A stretch of DNA of 64,000 nucleotides from contig NZ_CP059162.1 in NCBI RefSeq assembly GCF_013466605.1, positions 2,728,001 through 2,792,000 of the forward strand, written 5' to 3'. The stretch's first letter is position 1. Each line of letters opens with the position of its first letter. Source of the DNA: Pseudomonas chlororaphis subsp. aurantiaca (lineage in GTDB: Bacteria > Pseudomonadota > Gammaproteobacteria > Pseudomonadales > Pseudomonadaceae). Under the pieces are notes generated by a model. It was not told where the DNA came from and ran no database searches. It saw only the letters and a program-made list of their open reading frames with translations. A program made the position numbers and the translations under genes. This document shows positions 20,012 through 28,056 of the stretch, piece by piece.

Positions 20012-20052
20012 GCAGTATACTGCGCAAATCCATACAGTGAGCAATATAGTGC
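20012..20052. promoter_or_regulatory. Twin operator in the divergent DMT / XRE-cupin promoter
   Basis: GCAGTATACTGC at 20012-20023 is a perfect 12-bp palindrome. A second copy, GCAATATAGTGC, is at 20041-20052. Taken as direct repeats of 18 bp (starting GCAGTATACTGCGCAAAT and GCAATATAGTGCACAAAG) they match at 14 positions, with starts 29 bp apart. The second copy covers the regulator's GTG start codon. This is the expected layout for autoregulation and control of the exporter. Confidence 0.6.
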
Positions 20053-20612
20053 ACAAAGATCCCGGGCAGCGCGCATCCGTGCTGCAGCATGTCAGTCATA
20101 ACGTCCGGCGCTTGCGCCACGCCGCCGAGCTGAGCCAGAGCGCCCTGGCGGAAAAGTCCGGGGTCAGCCGGCGCATGCTGGTGGCCATCGAGGCCGGTGA
20201 GAAGAATGTCAGCCTCAGCACCCTGGACCGGGTGGCCGAGGCCCTGGACGTGGCCTTCAGCGACCTGATCCAGGCCCCCGATGCCCGCGACCCGAGCCGC
20301 ATCAACGAACTGGCCTGGGCCGGGCTGATTCCCGGGAGCAAGGCGGTGCTGCTGGCCAAGGCCAACGCCTGCCGCGAAGTGGAGCTGTGGGAGTGGCGCC
20401 TGGAGCCGGGCGAGCAATACCTGTCCGAGCCGGACGCCGAAGGCTGGAGCGAGCAGCTGTATGTCTGCGAGGGCTGCCTGACCCTGGTCCTGGGCGAGCA
20501 GGAGCGGCGCCTGGACAGCGGCGAGTTCTTCATGTTCGCCAGCAACCTGCCGCATGCCTATCGCAACGATGGGACGGTGGCGGTGCGTTTCGTGCGCAAC
20601 GTGGTGATCTGA
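20049..20612 (+). CDS. XRE-family regulator with C-terminal cupin domain
   Basis: 187-residue transcription factor. The N-terminal HTH_3 domain (about residues 12-66) has the motif LSQSALAEKSGVSRRMLVAIE, and the C-terminal cupin (about residues 110-187) has the strand pattern GEQYLSEPDAEGWSEQLYVCEG. This class often senses amino acids or osmolytes and controls a neighbouring exporter. The start was taken as GTG 20049 (VHKDPGQRAS); a second GTG at 20037 is in frame. Its start codon lies inside the second operator copy. Divergent from the EamA gene. Confidence 0.85.
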   Translation: MHKDPGQRASVLQHVSHNVRRLRHAAELSQSALAEKSGVSRRMLVAIEAGEKNVSLSTLDRVAEALDVAFSDLIQAPDARDPSRINELAWAGLIPGSKAVLLAKANACREVELWEWRLEPGEQYLSEPDAEGWSEQLYVCEGCLTLVLGEQERRLDSGEFFMFASNLPHAYRNDGTVAVRFVRNVVI

Positions 20613-20636
20613 GCACTGTTGCCTGAGCAACAGTGC
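20613..20636 (+). terminator. Hairpin after the XRE-cupin gene
   Basis: GCACTGTTGC-CTGA-GCAACAGTGC is a perfect 10-bp stem with a tetraloop, directly after the stop codon. The T-content downstream is modest (TTGAACATTTT), so it is a probable intrinsic terminator. Confidence 0.65.
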
Positions 20637-20655
20637 TTGAACATTTTGCCTGTTT

Positions 20656-20693
20656 TAAGTTGATTCCATTTCTTATGAATTCGATTCAACTTA
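20656..20693. promoter_or_regulatory. Inverted repeat upstream of the sigma-54 promoter (possible enhancer site)
   Basis: TAAGTTGA at 20656-20663 and TCAACTTA at 20686-20693 form a perfect 8-bp inverted repeat with a 22-bp spacer. It lies 26-63 bp upstream of the -24 element, an allowed though short distance for an activator of SfnR type. No such activator gene is in the window. Confidence 0.5.
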
Positions 20694-20718
20694 CTGATTC
20701 ACAAGCTTTACAGGCTTC

Positions 20719-20732
20719 GGCACGACTCCTGC
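20719..20732 (+). promoter_or_regulatory. Sigma-54 (-24/-12) promoter of the sulfur-acquisition cluster
   Basis: CGGCACGACTCCTGCAA matches the -24/-12 consensus TGGCACG-N4-TTGCA at almost all positions, and the GG and GC doublets are exactly 12 bp apart. It lies about 55 bp upstream of the sfnB-like start codon. Sigma-54 control fits the sfn genes of Pseudomonas, which use the enhancer-binding protein SfnR. Confidence 0.75.
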
Positions 20733-20784
20733 AATCTCCCGGTCAGAACGGATCTTCCGCATTCGACAGGACCTGGAGTCGGCC

Positions 20785-21987
20785 ATGACAGCCACTGCTC
20801 AACCCACCCGAACCGCCCACCTCATCCGCTCCGATGCCGAGGCAATCGCCGTCGCCCGGACCCTGGCCGAACGTTTCGCCGTCGAGGCCAGCGTGCGCGA
20901 TCGCGAGCGGCGCCTGCCGTTCGCCGAGCTCGACGAGTTCTCCGCCAGCGGCCTGTGGGGCATCACCATTCCCAAGGCCTACGGGGGCGCCGGGGTGTCC
21001 TACGTGACGGTGGCGGAGGTGATCAAGATCATTTCCGCCGCCGACTCGTCCCTCGGCCAACTGCCGCAGAACCACCTGGGCGTGCTCGACATCCTGCTGC
21101 AGACCGCCAGAGAAGAGCAGAAGCGCTACTACTTCGCCAAGGTGCTGCAGGGTTATCGCTTCGGCAACGCGTTCTCCGAAGCCGGCAGCAAGCATGCCGG
21201 CGCCTTCGAGACCCGAATCCGTTTCAATGCCGACGGCGCGCGGATCGACGGCGAGAAGTTCTACTGCACCGGCGCCTTGTTCGCCCATATCGTGCCGGCG
21301 GTGGCGGTCGACGAAGAGAACAAGGCGTTCATCGCCTTTATCGAACGGGATAACCCCGGCCTGACGGTGATCGACAGCTGGGACGGTTTCGGCCAGCGCA
21401 CCACCGCCAGCGGCGGCGTCACCCTCGAGGCGGTGCAGGTGCCGCTGAGCGCGGTGATCCCGGCCCATCGCGCGTTCGACGAGCCCACCGCCGACGGGCC
21501 GATTTCGCAGATCATCCAGGCAGCGGTGGACACCGGCCTGGCGCTCGGCGCCCTGGAAGAAGCCAAGCGCCACGCCCGCCAGTCGCGGCCCTGGATCGAC
21601 AGCGGCCAGGACCATGGCTGGCAGGACCCGTTCACCCTCGCTGCCATCGGCGACCTGGAATGGCGGGTGCACGGCAGCGAAGCGATCCTGGAAAAGGCCG
21701 GCCTGGCCATCGACCAGGCATTGCGCGAACCCAACGAAGACACCGTGGCCCACGCCTCGGTGGTGGTGGCGCAAGCCAAGGTGCTGTCGACGGAAAGCGC
21801 CTTGCTCGCCAGCAGTAAGCTGTTCGAGCTGGCCGGCACCCGCTCGGTGCTCGGCAAGTACAACCTCGACCGCTACTGGCGCAACGCGCGGACCCACACC
21901 CTGCATGATCCCGCGCGCTGGAAATACCACCTGATCGGCAACTTCCTGCTCAACGGCGTCAAGCCGGCCCGCCACGCCTGGAACTGA
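20785..21987 (+). CDS. sfnB: SfnB-family acyl-CoA dehydrogenase-like flavoprotein (sulfur acquisition)
   Basis: 400-residue protein of the acyl-CoA dehydrogenase fold, in the branch containing DszC and SfnB. Dszc-type members are FMNH2-dependent oxygenases of organosulfur compounds. The N-terminal helical domain (about 20-130), central beta domain (about 135-230, GNAFSEAGSKHAGAFETRI) and C-terminal helical domain with RYWRNARTHTLHDPARWKYHLIG near residue 365 are all intact. Ribosome site CTGGAG precedes the ATG. It is the first gene after the sigma-54 promoter and the only acyl-CoA dehydrogenase-like member of the cluster still complete. Family assignment is good; the exact substrate is unknown. 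Confidence 0.85.
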   Translation: MTATAQPTRTAHLIRSDAEAIAVARTLAERFAVEASVRDRERRLPFAELDEFSASGLWGITIPKAYGGAGVSYVTVAEVIKIISAADSSLGQLPQNHLGVLDILLQTAREEQKRYYFAKVLQGYRFGNAFSEAGSKHAGAFETRIRFNADGARIDGEKFYCTGALFAHIVPAVAVDEENKAFIAFIERDNPGLTVIDSWDGFGQRTTASGGVTLEAVQVPLSAVIPAHRAFDEPTADGPISQIIQAAVDTGLALGALEEAKRHARQSRPWIDSGQDHGWQDPFTLAAIGDLEWRVHGSEAILEKAGLAIDQALREPNEDTVAHASVVVAQAKVLSTESALLASSKLFELAGTRSVLGKYNLDRYWRNARTHTLHDPARWKYHLIGNFLLNGVKPARHAWN

Positions 21988-21997
21988 GGAACCGCCC

Positions 21998-22474
21998 ATG
22001 AATGCATTGAGCCAAGCCAGCGCCCAGCAAAAGCACTCCGATGTACAGTCCGAATCAAGCCACGACGACCTGAGCCGCGCCCGCGAACTGCTGCAGTCGA
22101 CCCTCACCTTTGTCCGCGAACAGGCCAAGCCCTGGCCCGGCAGCGGCCTGGCCAGGGCCAGCGACGACCCTTATGTGATCAGCCGCTTTGGCGACCTGCT
22201 GATCCGGATCGAAGTTGCCGCCGCCTTGCAGGAGCGGGCGCAGGCCTTGCTCGCCAGGGAACAGGATGTCGCCGAGGTCGGCGTGGCCCAGGCCGAGGCG
22301 GCCATCGCCAGCCGCGAGGCCTTGCTCGCGGTGAGCAACGCCGAGTTCGAGCTGACCGGCCAGCGCAGCCCGCTGCCCGCCGCGCAGGATGAGCCGTTGC
22401 GCTGGAAATAGCCGTTGATCGGCAACTACCGCCTCAACGGCGTGGTGCCGCCCAGTTTCAGGAGTGCGGTTTGA
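21998..22474 (+). pseudogene. Remnant of a second SfnB/DszC-like flavoprotein
   Basis: A start codon and 137 codons are open (to a TAG at 22409-22411), but the product lacks about the first 230 residues of the family. The remaining part matches the C-terminal helical domain of the neighbour: ASDDPYVISRFGDLLIRIEV corresponds to the domain around the neighbour's residue 285. A further block with the catalytic-region signature (RYWRNARTHTLH) is deleted. After the TAG, the same frame continues PLIGNYRLNGVVP, matching the neighbour's end YHLIGNFLLNGVKP, to a final TGA that overlaps the next gene. So it carries two internal deletions and a Tyr-to-stop change. Confidence 0.85.
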
Positions 22475-23892
22475 TGCCCCGTGAAATCCGTCTCAATGCC
22501 TTCGACATGAACTGTGTCGGCCACCAGTCGCCGGGCCTGTGGGCCCATCCCCGGGACCGTTCCTGGCAGTACAAGGACCTCGAATACTGGACCGACCTGG
22601 CGCGGATCCTCGAACGCGGCAAGTTCGATGGCCTGTTCATTGCCGATGTGCTGGGCATCTATGACGTCTATCAGGGCAATGGCGAGGCAGCGATCCGCCA
22701 GGCAGCCCAGGTGCCGGTGAACGACCCGCTGCAACTGATCCCGCCCATGGCCCTGGTCACTGAGCATCTGGGCTTCGGCCTGACCGCGTCGCTGTCGTTT
22801 GAGCATCCCTATCCCTTCGCCCGGCGTCTTTCGACCCTCGATCACCTGACCAAGGGCCGGGCCGGCTGGAACATCGTCACCTCCTACCTGGAAAGCGGGG
22901 CGAAGAACCTCGGGCAGAAAGCCCTGACCGAGCACGACGCCCGCTACGACTACGCCGAGGAATACCTGCAGGTTTGCTACAAGCTCTGGGAAGGCAGCTG
23001 GGAAGAGGGCGCGGTGCTGCGCGACCGGGAACGGCGGATTTTCAGCGACCCGAGCAAGATCCATGAAATCCGCCACTTCGGCCAACACTTCCAGGTACCG
23101 GGCATCCACCTCTGCGAGCCTTCGCCGCAACGCACCCCGGTGCTCTACCAGGCCGGCGCATCGAGCCGCGGCAAGCAGTTCGCCGCCGAGCAGGCCGAGT
23201 GCGTGTTTGTCGCCGCGCCGTCCAAGGTGCTGCTGAAGAAGACCGTGGCCGATATCCGTCACCGCGCCGCCGAGGCCGGGCGCGATCCGGCGAAGATCCT
23301 GATCTTCAACCTGCAGACGGTGATCCTCGGCGAGACCGACGCCAAGGCCAGGGCCAAGTTCGAGGAGTACAAGTCCTGGGTCAGCTACGAGGGCGCCATG
23401 GCGCTGATTTCCGGCTGGACCGGCATCGACTTCAGCCAGTTCAAGCCCGATGAGCCGCTCAAGCATGTGCACACCAACGCCATCCAGTCGGCGGTGGAGG
23501 CCTTCTCCACGGCCGACCCGAACAAGGTCTGGACGCCCCATGAGCTGGCGGACTGGGTCGGCATCGGCGGCTTCGGCCCGCTGTTCGTCGGCAGCCCGGA
23601 AACCGTGGCCGACCTGCTCCAGGAGTGGGTCGAGGACACCGATGTGGACGGTTTCAACCTGGCCTATGCGTTGGCCCACGAGACCTTTGTCGACGCCGTC
23701 GAACTGCTGGTCCCCGAGTTGCAGAAGCGCGGCGCGTACAAGACCGAATACGCCCCCGGCACCTTGCGCGAGAAGCTGTTCGGCGCCGGGCCGTGCTTGC
23801 CGGAGCGTCATCCGGGCAGTGCTTATCGCGATCTGGCGGCCTGGCATCGCCAGGAGCAGCAGGAGGCCTCCATCCGGATACCTTCTCTGTAG
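22474..23892 (+). CDS. FMN-dependent monooxygenase, NtaA/SnaA/DmoA subfamily
   Basis: 472-residue bacterial luciferase-like (LLM) flavin monooxygenase of the NtaA/SnaA/DmoA/SoxA group, which oxidises organosulfur or aminopolycarboxylate compounds with FMNH2 from a separate reductase. Landmarks are the TIM-barrel opening (REIRLNAFDMNCVGHQSPGLW), the GKFDGLFIADVLG strand, and the RAGWNIVTSYLESGAKNLG segment near residue 130. Length fits the family. Start ATG overlaps the pseudogene's TGA; a TTG one codon earlier is possible. Within a sulfur cluster it would release sulfite or a sulfonate fragment. Intact, but the genes that would have fed it substrate appear lost. Confidence 0.88.
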   Translation: MPREIRLNAFDMNCVGHQSPGLWAHPRDRSWQYKDLEYWTDLARILERGKFDGLFIADVLGIYDVYQGNGEAAIRQAAQVPVNDPLQLIPPMALVTEHLGFGLTASLSFEHPYPFARRLSTLDHLTKGRAGWNIVTSYLESGAKNLGQKALTEHDARYDYAEEYLQVCYKLWEGSWEEGAVLRDRERRIFSDPSKIHEIRHFGQHFQVPGIHLCEPSPQRTPVLYQAGASSRGKQFAAEQAECVFVAAPSKVLLKKTVADIRHRAAEAGRDPAKILIFNLQTVILGETDAKARAKFEEYKSWVSYEGAMALISGWTGIDFSQFKPDEPLKHVHTNAIQSAVEAFSTADPNKVWTPHELADWVGIGGFGPLFVGSPETVADLLQEWVEDTDVDGFNLAYALAHETFVDAVELLVPELQKRGAYKTEYAPGTLREKLFGAGPCLPERHPGSAYRDLAAWHRQEQQEASIRIPSL

Positions 23893-24302
23893 CCGCTGCA
23901 GCAGGCTATGGTCCATGTGCTGGAGGGGCGCCATGTGTTCCCGCAGTTGACGGTGGAGGACAATCTGCGCAGCGGCGGTTTTGTCCGTGGCTTGAGTCGC
24001 CGGCAACTGTCCGCCGACCTGGAGCGCATCTACGCCTGGTTCCCGCGCCTGAAGACCAAGCGCGGCACCCGCGCCGGGCTGACCTCGGGCGGCGAATCGT
24101 CCAGGAGATTTTCGAAATCGTCGCGCAACTCAATCGCGAGGCGCGGGTGAGCTTCCTGATCGCCGAACAAAACATTAATGTGGCGCTCAAGTACGCCTCC
24201 AGGGCCTACCTGCTCGACACCGGGCGTGTGGCCTGGTCCGGCACGGCCGATGAACTGCTGGCCCGGGGCGATCTGCAGGACTTCTACCTAGGCAGGCACT
24301 GA
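23893..24302 (+). pseudogene. Remnant of a branched-chain-type ABC transporter ATPase (LivF-like)
   Basis: The piece from 23896 reads LQQAMVHVLEGRHVFPQLTVEDNLRSGG, the middle of a LivF/UrtE-type ATPase; the Walker A part is missing. The frame reaches SGGE of the ABC signature, then jumps: the following block with the rest of the signature, Walker B and the switch region is deleted, and the end (IVQEIFEIVAQLNREARVSFLIAEQ ... DFYLGRH) is in a different frame. It starts directly at the monooxygenase stop codon. This is the deleted tail of an ABC transporter operon that often accompanies such monooxygenases. Confidence 0.85.
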
Positions 24303-24316
24303 TCCGTGAGAACCCC

Positions 24317-25750
24317 ATGAGCCAAACACCCAACGGACAGGCGACTGGCGCCACCCGTGATGCCGATGTACTGATTGTCGGCGGCGGCCTGAGTGGCGCC
24401 TTGCTCGCCGCCCAACTGCTGCGCCTGCCGGGCCGGCGCCAGGTGCGGGTGATCGAGCCGCGCAGCGAGCTGGGGCGCGGCGAGGCCTACAGCGCCGTCG
24501 AGCTGGGCCACACCCTGAACGGCAACGCCGCGCGCATGAGCGTCGACCCGGACAACGCCGACGACCTGACCCAGTGGCTGAGCGACTACATCGCCGGCGG
24601 CGGCTGGCCCGAGTCGGAGCAGCAGCCCGTGCCGGTCAGCGAGCTGTTTCCGCCTCGCGGGATCTTCGGCCTGTATGTCCAGCAGCGGCTGGCCGAAGCC
24701 CAGGCGATCGGCGCCTTGCAGGGCTCGACGGTGGCGCATGTGCGCGCCGAGGCGGTGGACTTGCAGGCCGACGCCGAGGGTGCCTGGCTGACCCTCAACG
24801 ACGGCCAGCAACTACGCGGCGCCTTTGCCGTGCTGGCCACCGGCATGTTCCCGGCGGCGCGTACGCCGCAGACCGAATCCAGCGGCCTCAACGCTGCCGC
24901 CCTCGACCCCTGGGATGTCTCGGCCATGAGCCGGCTCGACCCGCAGGCAACGGTGCTGATCATCGGCTCCGGGCTGACCATGGTCGACGCCGTGGTGTCC
25001 CTGGAGCAGGCCGGGCATCGCGGGCCGATCGAGGTGTTCTCGCGCCACGGCCTGTTGCCCCATGTGCGGCGCCAGCCACCGGCCTGGGTCGATTTCCTCG
25101 CCGAGGATCCTGGCATCCGCACTCCGCGCCAGCTGGTGCACGAGCTGCGTCGCCAGTGCCGCCAGGCGCTGGCGGACGGCGTGGACTGGCAGGCGCCGCT
25201 GGATACGGTGCGCGCCCATATCGGGCGTTTGTGGAGCCAGGCCACGGATGGGCAGCGCCGGCAGTTCGTGCGGCATGTGCGGCCCTGGTGGGAAAGCCAT
25301 CACCACCGTTCTCCGCCCCTGAGCGCCGAGCTGGTGGCGCGTTTGCACGGGGAAGGGCGGCTGCGCATCCATGCCGCCTCGTTCAAGGGCCTGGAGCCTT
25401 CGGCGGATGGGCGCCTGGCGATTCGCCTTCGCCGCCGCGGCGAGACGCAAACCAGCTGGGTCGCGGGCGATGCGCTGATCAACTCCAGCGGCATCGAATA
25501 CGACTGGCGCCGGGTGGCCCGACCGTTGCCGCAGCAACTGCTGGCCCGTGGCCTGATCCAGCCGGGACCGCTGGCCCTGGGGATCCGGGCCGACGCCGGT
25601 GGCGCGGTGGTGGACGCCCAGGGGCAGGTGGCCAGCCGGCTGTTCGCCATGGGCCCGCCGTTGCGTGGCATGTGGTGGGAAAGCACCGCGGTGACCGATG
25701 TGGCCAGCCAGGCCAAGGCATTGGCGGCGCGGTTGGTGGCGCTGGCGTAA
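24317..25750 (+). CDS. FAD/NAD(P)-binding oxidoreductase
   Basis: 477-residue flavoprotein. The N-terminal GxGxxG motif (DVLIVGGGLSGALLAAQLL, about residues 15-33) is the FAD-binding Rossmann fold, and a second one (VLIIGSGLTMVDAVVSLEQAG, about residue 214) is for NAD(P). It is of the HI0933-unrelated FAD_NAD(P)-binding type found beside sulfonate and siderophore genes. In this position it would be the last member of the damaged sulfur cluster, possibly reducing or oxidising a sulfur intermediate. Start ATG 24317 is preceded only by GTGAGAAC; translation may be coupled to the lost gene. Confidence 0.8.
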   Translation: MSQTPNGQATGATRDADVLIVGGGLSGALLAAQLLRLPGRRQVRVIEPRSELGRGEAYSAVELGHTLNGNAARMSVDPDNADDLTQWLSDYIAGGGWPESEQQPVPVSELFPPRGIFGLYVQQRLAEAQAIGALQGSTVAHVRAEAVDLQADAEGAWLTLNDGQQLRGAFAVLATGMFPAARTPQTESSGLNAAALDPWDVSAMSRLDPQATVLIIGSGLTMVDAVVSLEQAGHRGPIEVFSRHGLLPHVRRQPPAWVDFLAEDPGIRTPRQLVHELRRQCRQALADGVDWQAPLDTVRAHIGRLWSQATDGQRRQFVRHVRPWWESHHHRSPPLSAELVARLHGEGRLRIHAASFKGLEPSADGRLAIRLRRRGETQTSWVAGDALINSSGIEYDWRRVARPLPQQLLARGLIQPGPLALGIRADAGGAVVDAQGQVASRLFAMGPPLRGMWWESTAVTDVASQAKALAARLVALA

Positions 25751-25762
25751 CAACGCCACCCC

Positions 25763-25838
25763 CCGTAGGAACGAGCTTGCTCGCGATAGAAACAACGCGG
25801 TGTGTCTGATACAACGCTTCGCGAGCGAGCTCCTACAG
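25763..25838. repeat. REP pair
   Basis: CCGTAGGAACGAGCTTGCTCGCGATAG and CGCTTCGCGAGCGAGCTCCTACAGG face each other between two convergent genes. Both arms are of the classic GAGCTTGCTCGCGA variety. Confidence 0.9.
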
Positions 25839-25853
25839 GTATGGCGATGGGCT

Positions 25854-26969
25854 TTAAAGGGAGTCGACCCTCACCCAACGTTGCTCCCGCGCCGCAACCC
25901 GGATCGCCGCCGCCAGCCGCTCCACCTGCCAGGCCTGCGCGAAATCCGTCCCGCCGTGCCCCTGGCCGCCGAGGGCCATGATCAGTTCATGCACCTCCAG
26001 GGTCTTCAGCTCGTTGTAGCCCAGTTGATGCCCCGGGGCCGGGCTGAAGGCGGCGTAGCCGGGCAGGGCGGGCCCGGCCTGCAGGCGCTGGAAGCCGCTA
26101 TCGCCGGCACGGTACAGGCGCAGTTCGTTGAGGCGTTCCTGGTCGAAGGCCAGGGTGCCGCGGGTGCCGCTGATCTCGAAACTCAAGTGGTTCTTGTAGC
26201 CGTGCTTGAGCCAGCTGCTGCTGAAGGTCCCGCGGGCGCCGCTGGCGAAACGCAGCAGGGCGTGGGCCTGGTCGTCCACGGCGATCGGGCGCTGTTCCTG
26301 GCTGCCGGCGCTGGCCGGGCGCTGGTGGTGCACGGTCTGGCTGTCGGCGCAGACCGCCTCGACCTCGCCCAGCAGATAACGCGCCATGGCCAGCAGATGG
26401 CTGCCCAGGTCGGCCAGGGCGCCACCGGCGTGCTGTGGGTCGCAGCGCCAGGAGAAAGGCGAGGCCGGGTCGGCCATGAAGTCTTCGCTGAACTCGCCCT
26501 GGAAGCTGACGATCTGCCCCAGTTCGCCGCTGTCGACCAGCGCCTTGGCCTGCACGACCATCGGGTTGTGCTGATAGTTGTAGCCGACCCGGGTGACCAC
26601 CCCGGCGGCCTGGGCCGCGTGTTGCATCTGTTGCGCCTGCTCGACGCTGACCGCCAGGGGCTTCTCGCAATACACCGCCTTGCCGGCTTTCAGGGCGGCC
26701 ATGGCCATGGGGAAGTGCAGGTGATTGGGCGTGGTGATCGCCACCAGGTCGACCCTGGGGTCGTCGATCAGCCGTTGCCAGTCGTTGTGGGCCCGGGCAA
26801 AACCCCAGGCCGCGGCGCAGTGCTCGGCGCGCTGGCGGTCGGCATCGGCCAGCGCCGCCAGGTGCAGGCGCACCGGCAACTCGAACACCGCGCTGACATT
26901 GCGGAACGCCAGCGCATGGGCCCGGCCCATGAAGCCGGTGCCGATCAAGCCTATTCCCAGTTCACCCAT
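25854..26969 (-). CDS. Gfo/Idh/MocA-family oxidoreductase
   Basis: 371-residue NAD(P)-dependent oxidoreductase. The N-terminal Rossmann domain (GIGLIGTGFMGRAHALAFRN, residues 5-24) is followed by the family motif EKPLAVS (about 100) and the alpha/beta C-terminal domain with GALADLGSHLL (about 179). The neighbouring EKP lysine and the D-x3-H are the usual catalytic residues. Typical substrates are sugars or inositols, which fits the sugar transporter genes at the window start, but they are 24 kb away. Single gene, with an unusual operator array upstream (27013-27055). Confidence 0.88.
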   Translation of the reverse strand: MGELGIGLIGTGFMGRAHALAFRNVSAVFELPVRLHLAALADADRQRAEHCAAAWGFARAHNDWQRLIDDPRVDLVAITTPNHLHFPMAMAALKAGKAVYCEKPLAVSVEQAQQMQHAAQAAGVVTRVGYNYQHNPMVVQAKALVDSGELGQIVSFQGEFSEDFMADPASPFSWRCDPQHAGGALADLGSHLLAMARYLLGEVEAVCADSQTVHHQRPASAGSQEQRPIAVDDQAHALLRFASGARGTFSSSWLKHGYKNHLSFEISGTRGTLAFDQERLNELRLYRAGDSGFQRLQAGPALPGYAAFSPAPGHQLGYNELKTLEVHELIMALGGQGHGGTDFAQAWQVERLAAAIRVAAREQRWVRVDSL

Positions 26970-27012
26970 AACCGACCCCTTGCAGAATTGTTGTTTTAAG
27001 GAAGGTTATTTA

Positions 27013-27055
27013 TGGAATAAATATTCTCTAATTGCAATTAGTGGAAAAAATATTC
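27013..27055 (-). promoter_or_regulatory. Operator array upstream of the Gfo/Idh gene
   Basis: TGGAATAAATATTC (27013-27026) and TGGAAAAAATATTC (27042-27055) are direct repeats differing at one base, starts 29 bp apart. A perfect 12-bp palindrome, TAATTGCAATTA, fills the gap between them (27029-27040). The block lies 44-86 bp upstream of the start codon. The AT-rich repeats could be a regulator's binding sites; no regulator gene is adjacent. Confidence 0.6.
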
Positions 27056-27072
27056 ATTTTTGCTCCCCAGAG

Positions 27073-27190
27073 CTTCTGTAGGAGCGAAGCTTGCTCGCGA
27101 TGGTCGTCAACGGTAACGCGTATTGCCTGAATGAACGCGTTGTCCTTGCGTTTATCGCGAGCAATCGAGCGTCGACCGGCTGCTCCTACA
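27073..27190. repeat. REP pair with one divergent arm
   Basis: The left arm is the classic CTTCTGTAGGAGCGAAGCTTGCTCGCGA. The right arm, read on the minus strand, is TGTAGGAGCAGCCGGTCGAC continuing GCTCGATTGCTCGCGA, a different REP variety carrying a GGTCGACG core. It lies between the Gfo/Idh operator and the SDR terminator. Confidence 0.85.
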
Positions 27191-27207
27191 CGTCCGTGCC
27201 AGAAATG

Positions 27208-27236
27208 AAAAAAGGCAGCCCGCAGGCTGCCTTTGT
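27208..27236 (-). terminator. Intrinsic terminator of the SDR gene
   Basis: On the minus strand, GGCAGCC-TGCG-GGCTGCC is a 7-bp GC stem extended by A/T pairs and followed by a run of T. It lies 18 bp after the SDR stop codon. Confidence 0.9.
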
Positions 27237-27253
27237 TGTACGGCGAGAATCGA

Positions 27254-28021
27254 TCAGGACAGGAAACCGCCATCCACGTTCAGCGACACGCCCGTGGTGT
27301 AGCTCGAGGCATCGCTGGCCAGGTAGAGCACGGCGCCGGCCATTTCGCTCGGGTCGGCCACGCGCTTGAGGGGGATCTGCGCCAGGGCGGTCTTGAGGAT
27401 GGCGTCGTTCTTCACCAGCGCCGAGGCGAACTTGGTGTCGGTCAGGCCCGGCAGCAGGGCGTTGCAGCGGATGCCGAACTGCGCGCATTCCTTGGCGAAG
27501 ACCTTGGTCATGTTGATCACCGCCGCCTTGGTCACCGAGTAGATGCCCTGGAAGATGCCGGGGGACACGCCGTTGATCGAGGCCACGTTGATGATGCTGC
27601 CGCCGCCGTTGTCGCGCATCAGCTTGCCGGCTTCCACCGACATGAAGAAGTAGCCGCGGATGTTCACGTCGACGGTTTTCTGGAAGGCGCCGAGGTCAGT
27701 GTCCAGCACATTGCAGAACTGCGGGTTGGTGGCGGCGTTGTTGACCAGGATGTCCAGGCGCCCGAACTGTTCGCGGATGCCGGCGAACACCTGGCTGATC
27801 TGCTCCATCTCGCCGATATGGCAGGCGATGGCGGTGGCCTTGCCGCCAGCGGCAACGATCGCGTCGGCCACATGCTGGCAGCCTTCGAGCTTGCGGCTCG
27901 AGACGATCACATGGGCGCCTTGCTGGGCCAGCAGCTTGGCGATGGCTTCACCGATGCCGCGGCTGGCGCCGGAGACGAAAGCGATCTTGCCATCGAGGTC
28001 GAACAACTGAGTCTTGGACAT
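27254..28021 (-). CDS. SDR-family oxidoreductase
   Basis: 255-residue short-chain dehydrogenase, FabG-like. It has the cofactor motif TGxxxGIG (VSGASRGIGEAIA, residues 17-29), the NNAA motif (LVNNAATN, about residue 90), and the catalytic Ser (NVASINGVSPG, about 142), Tyr and Lys (YSVTKAAV, YxxxK, about 157). Likely a cytoplasmic 3-hydroxyacyl or ketone reductase. The gene follows the phosphotransferase gene by about 36 bp on the same strand, matching a pair I remember in P. aeruginosa (PA1828/PA1829). It is followed by a strong terminator. Confidence 0.9.
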   Translation of the reverse strand: MSKTQLFDLDGKIAFVSGASRGIGEAIAKLLAQQGAHVIVSSRKLEGCQHVADAIVAAGGKATAIACHIGEMEQISQVFAGIREQFGRLDILVNNAATNPQFCNVLDTDLGAFQKTVDVNIRGYFFMSVEAGKLMRDNGGGSIINVASINGVSPGIFQGIYSVTKAAVINMTKVFAKECAQFGIRCNALLPGLTDTKFASALVKNDAILKTALAQIPLKRVADPSEMAGAVLYLASDASSYTTGVSLNVDGGFLS

Positions 28022-28056
28022 GGTTTTTCCTTATTGTGTGCCTGGCGCCGGGACGA

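Noticed and set aside
23625..24302. 225-codon frame crossing the monooxygenase end and the ATPase remnant
   Set aside because: Its first part is a shadow of the monooxygenase in another frame; only its last 70 or so codons are the ATPase remnant.
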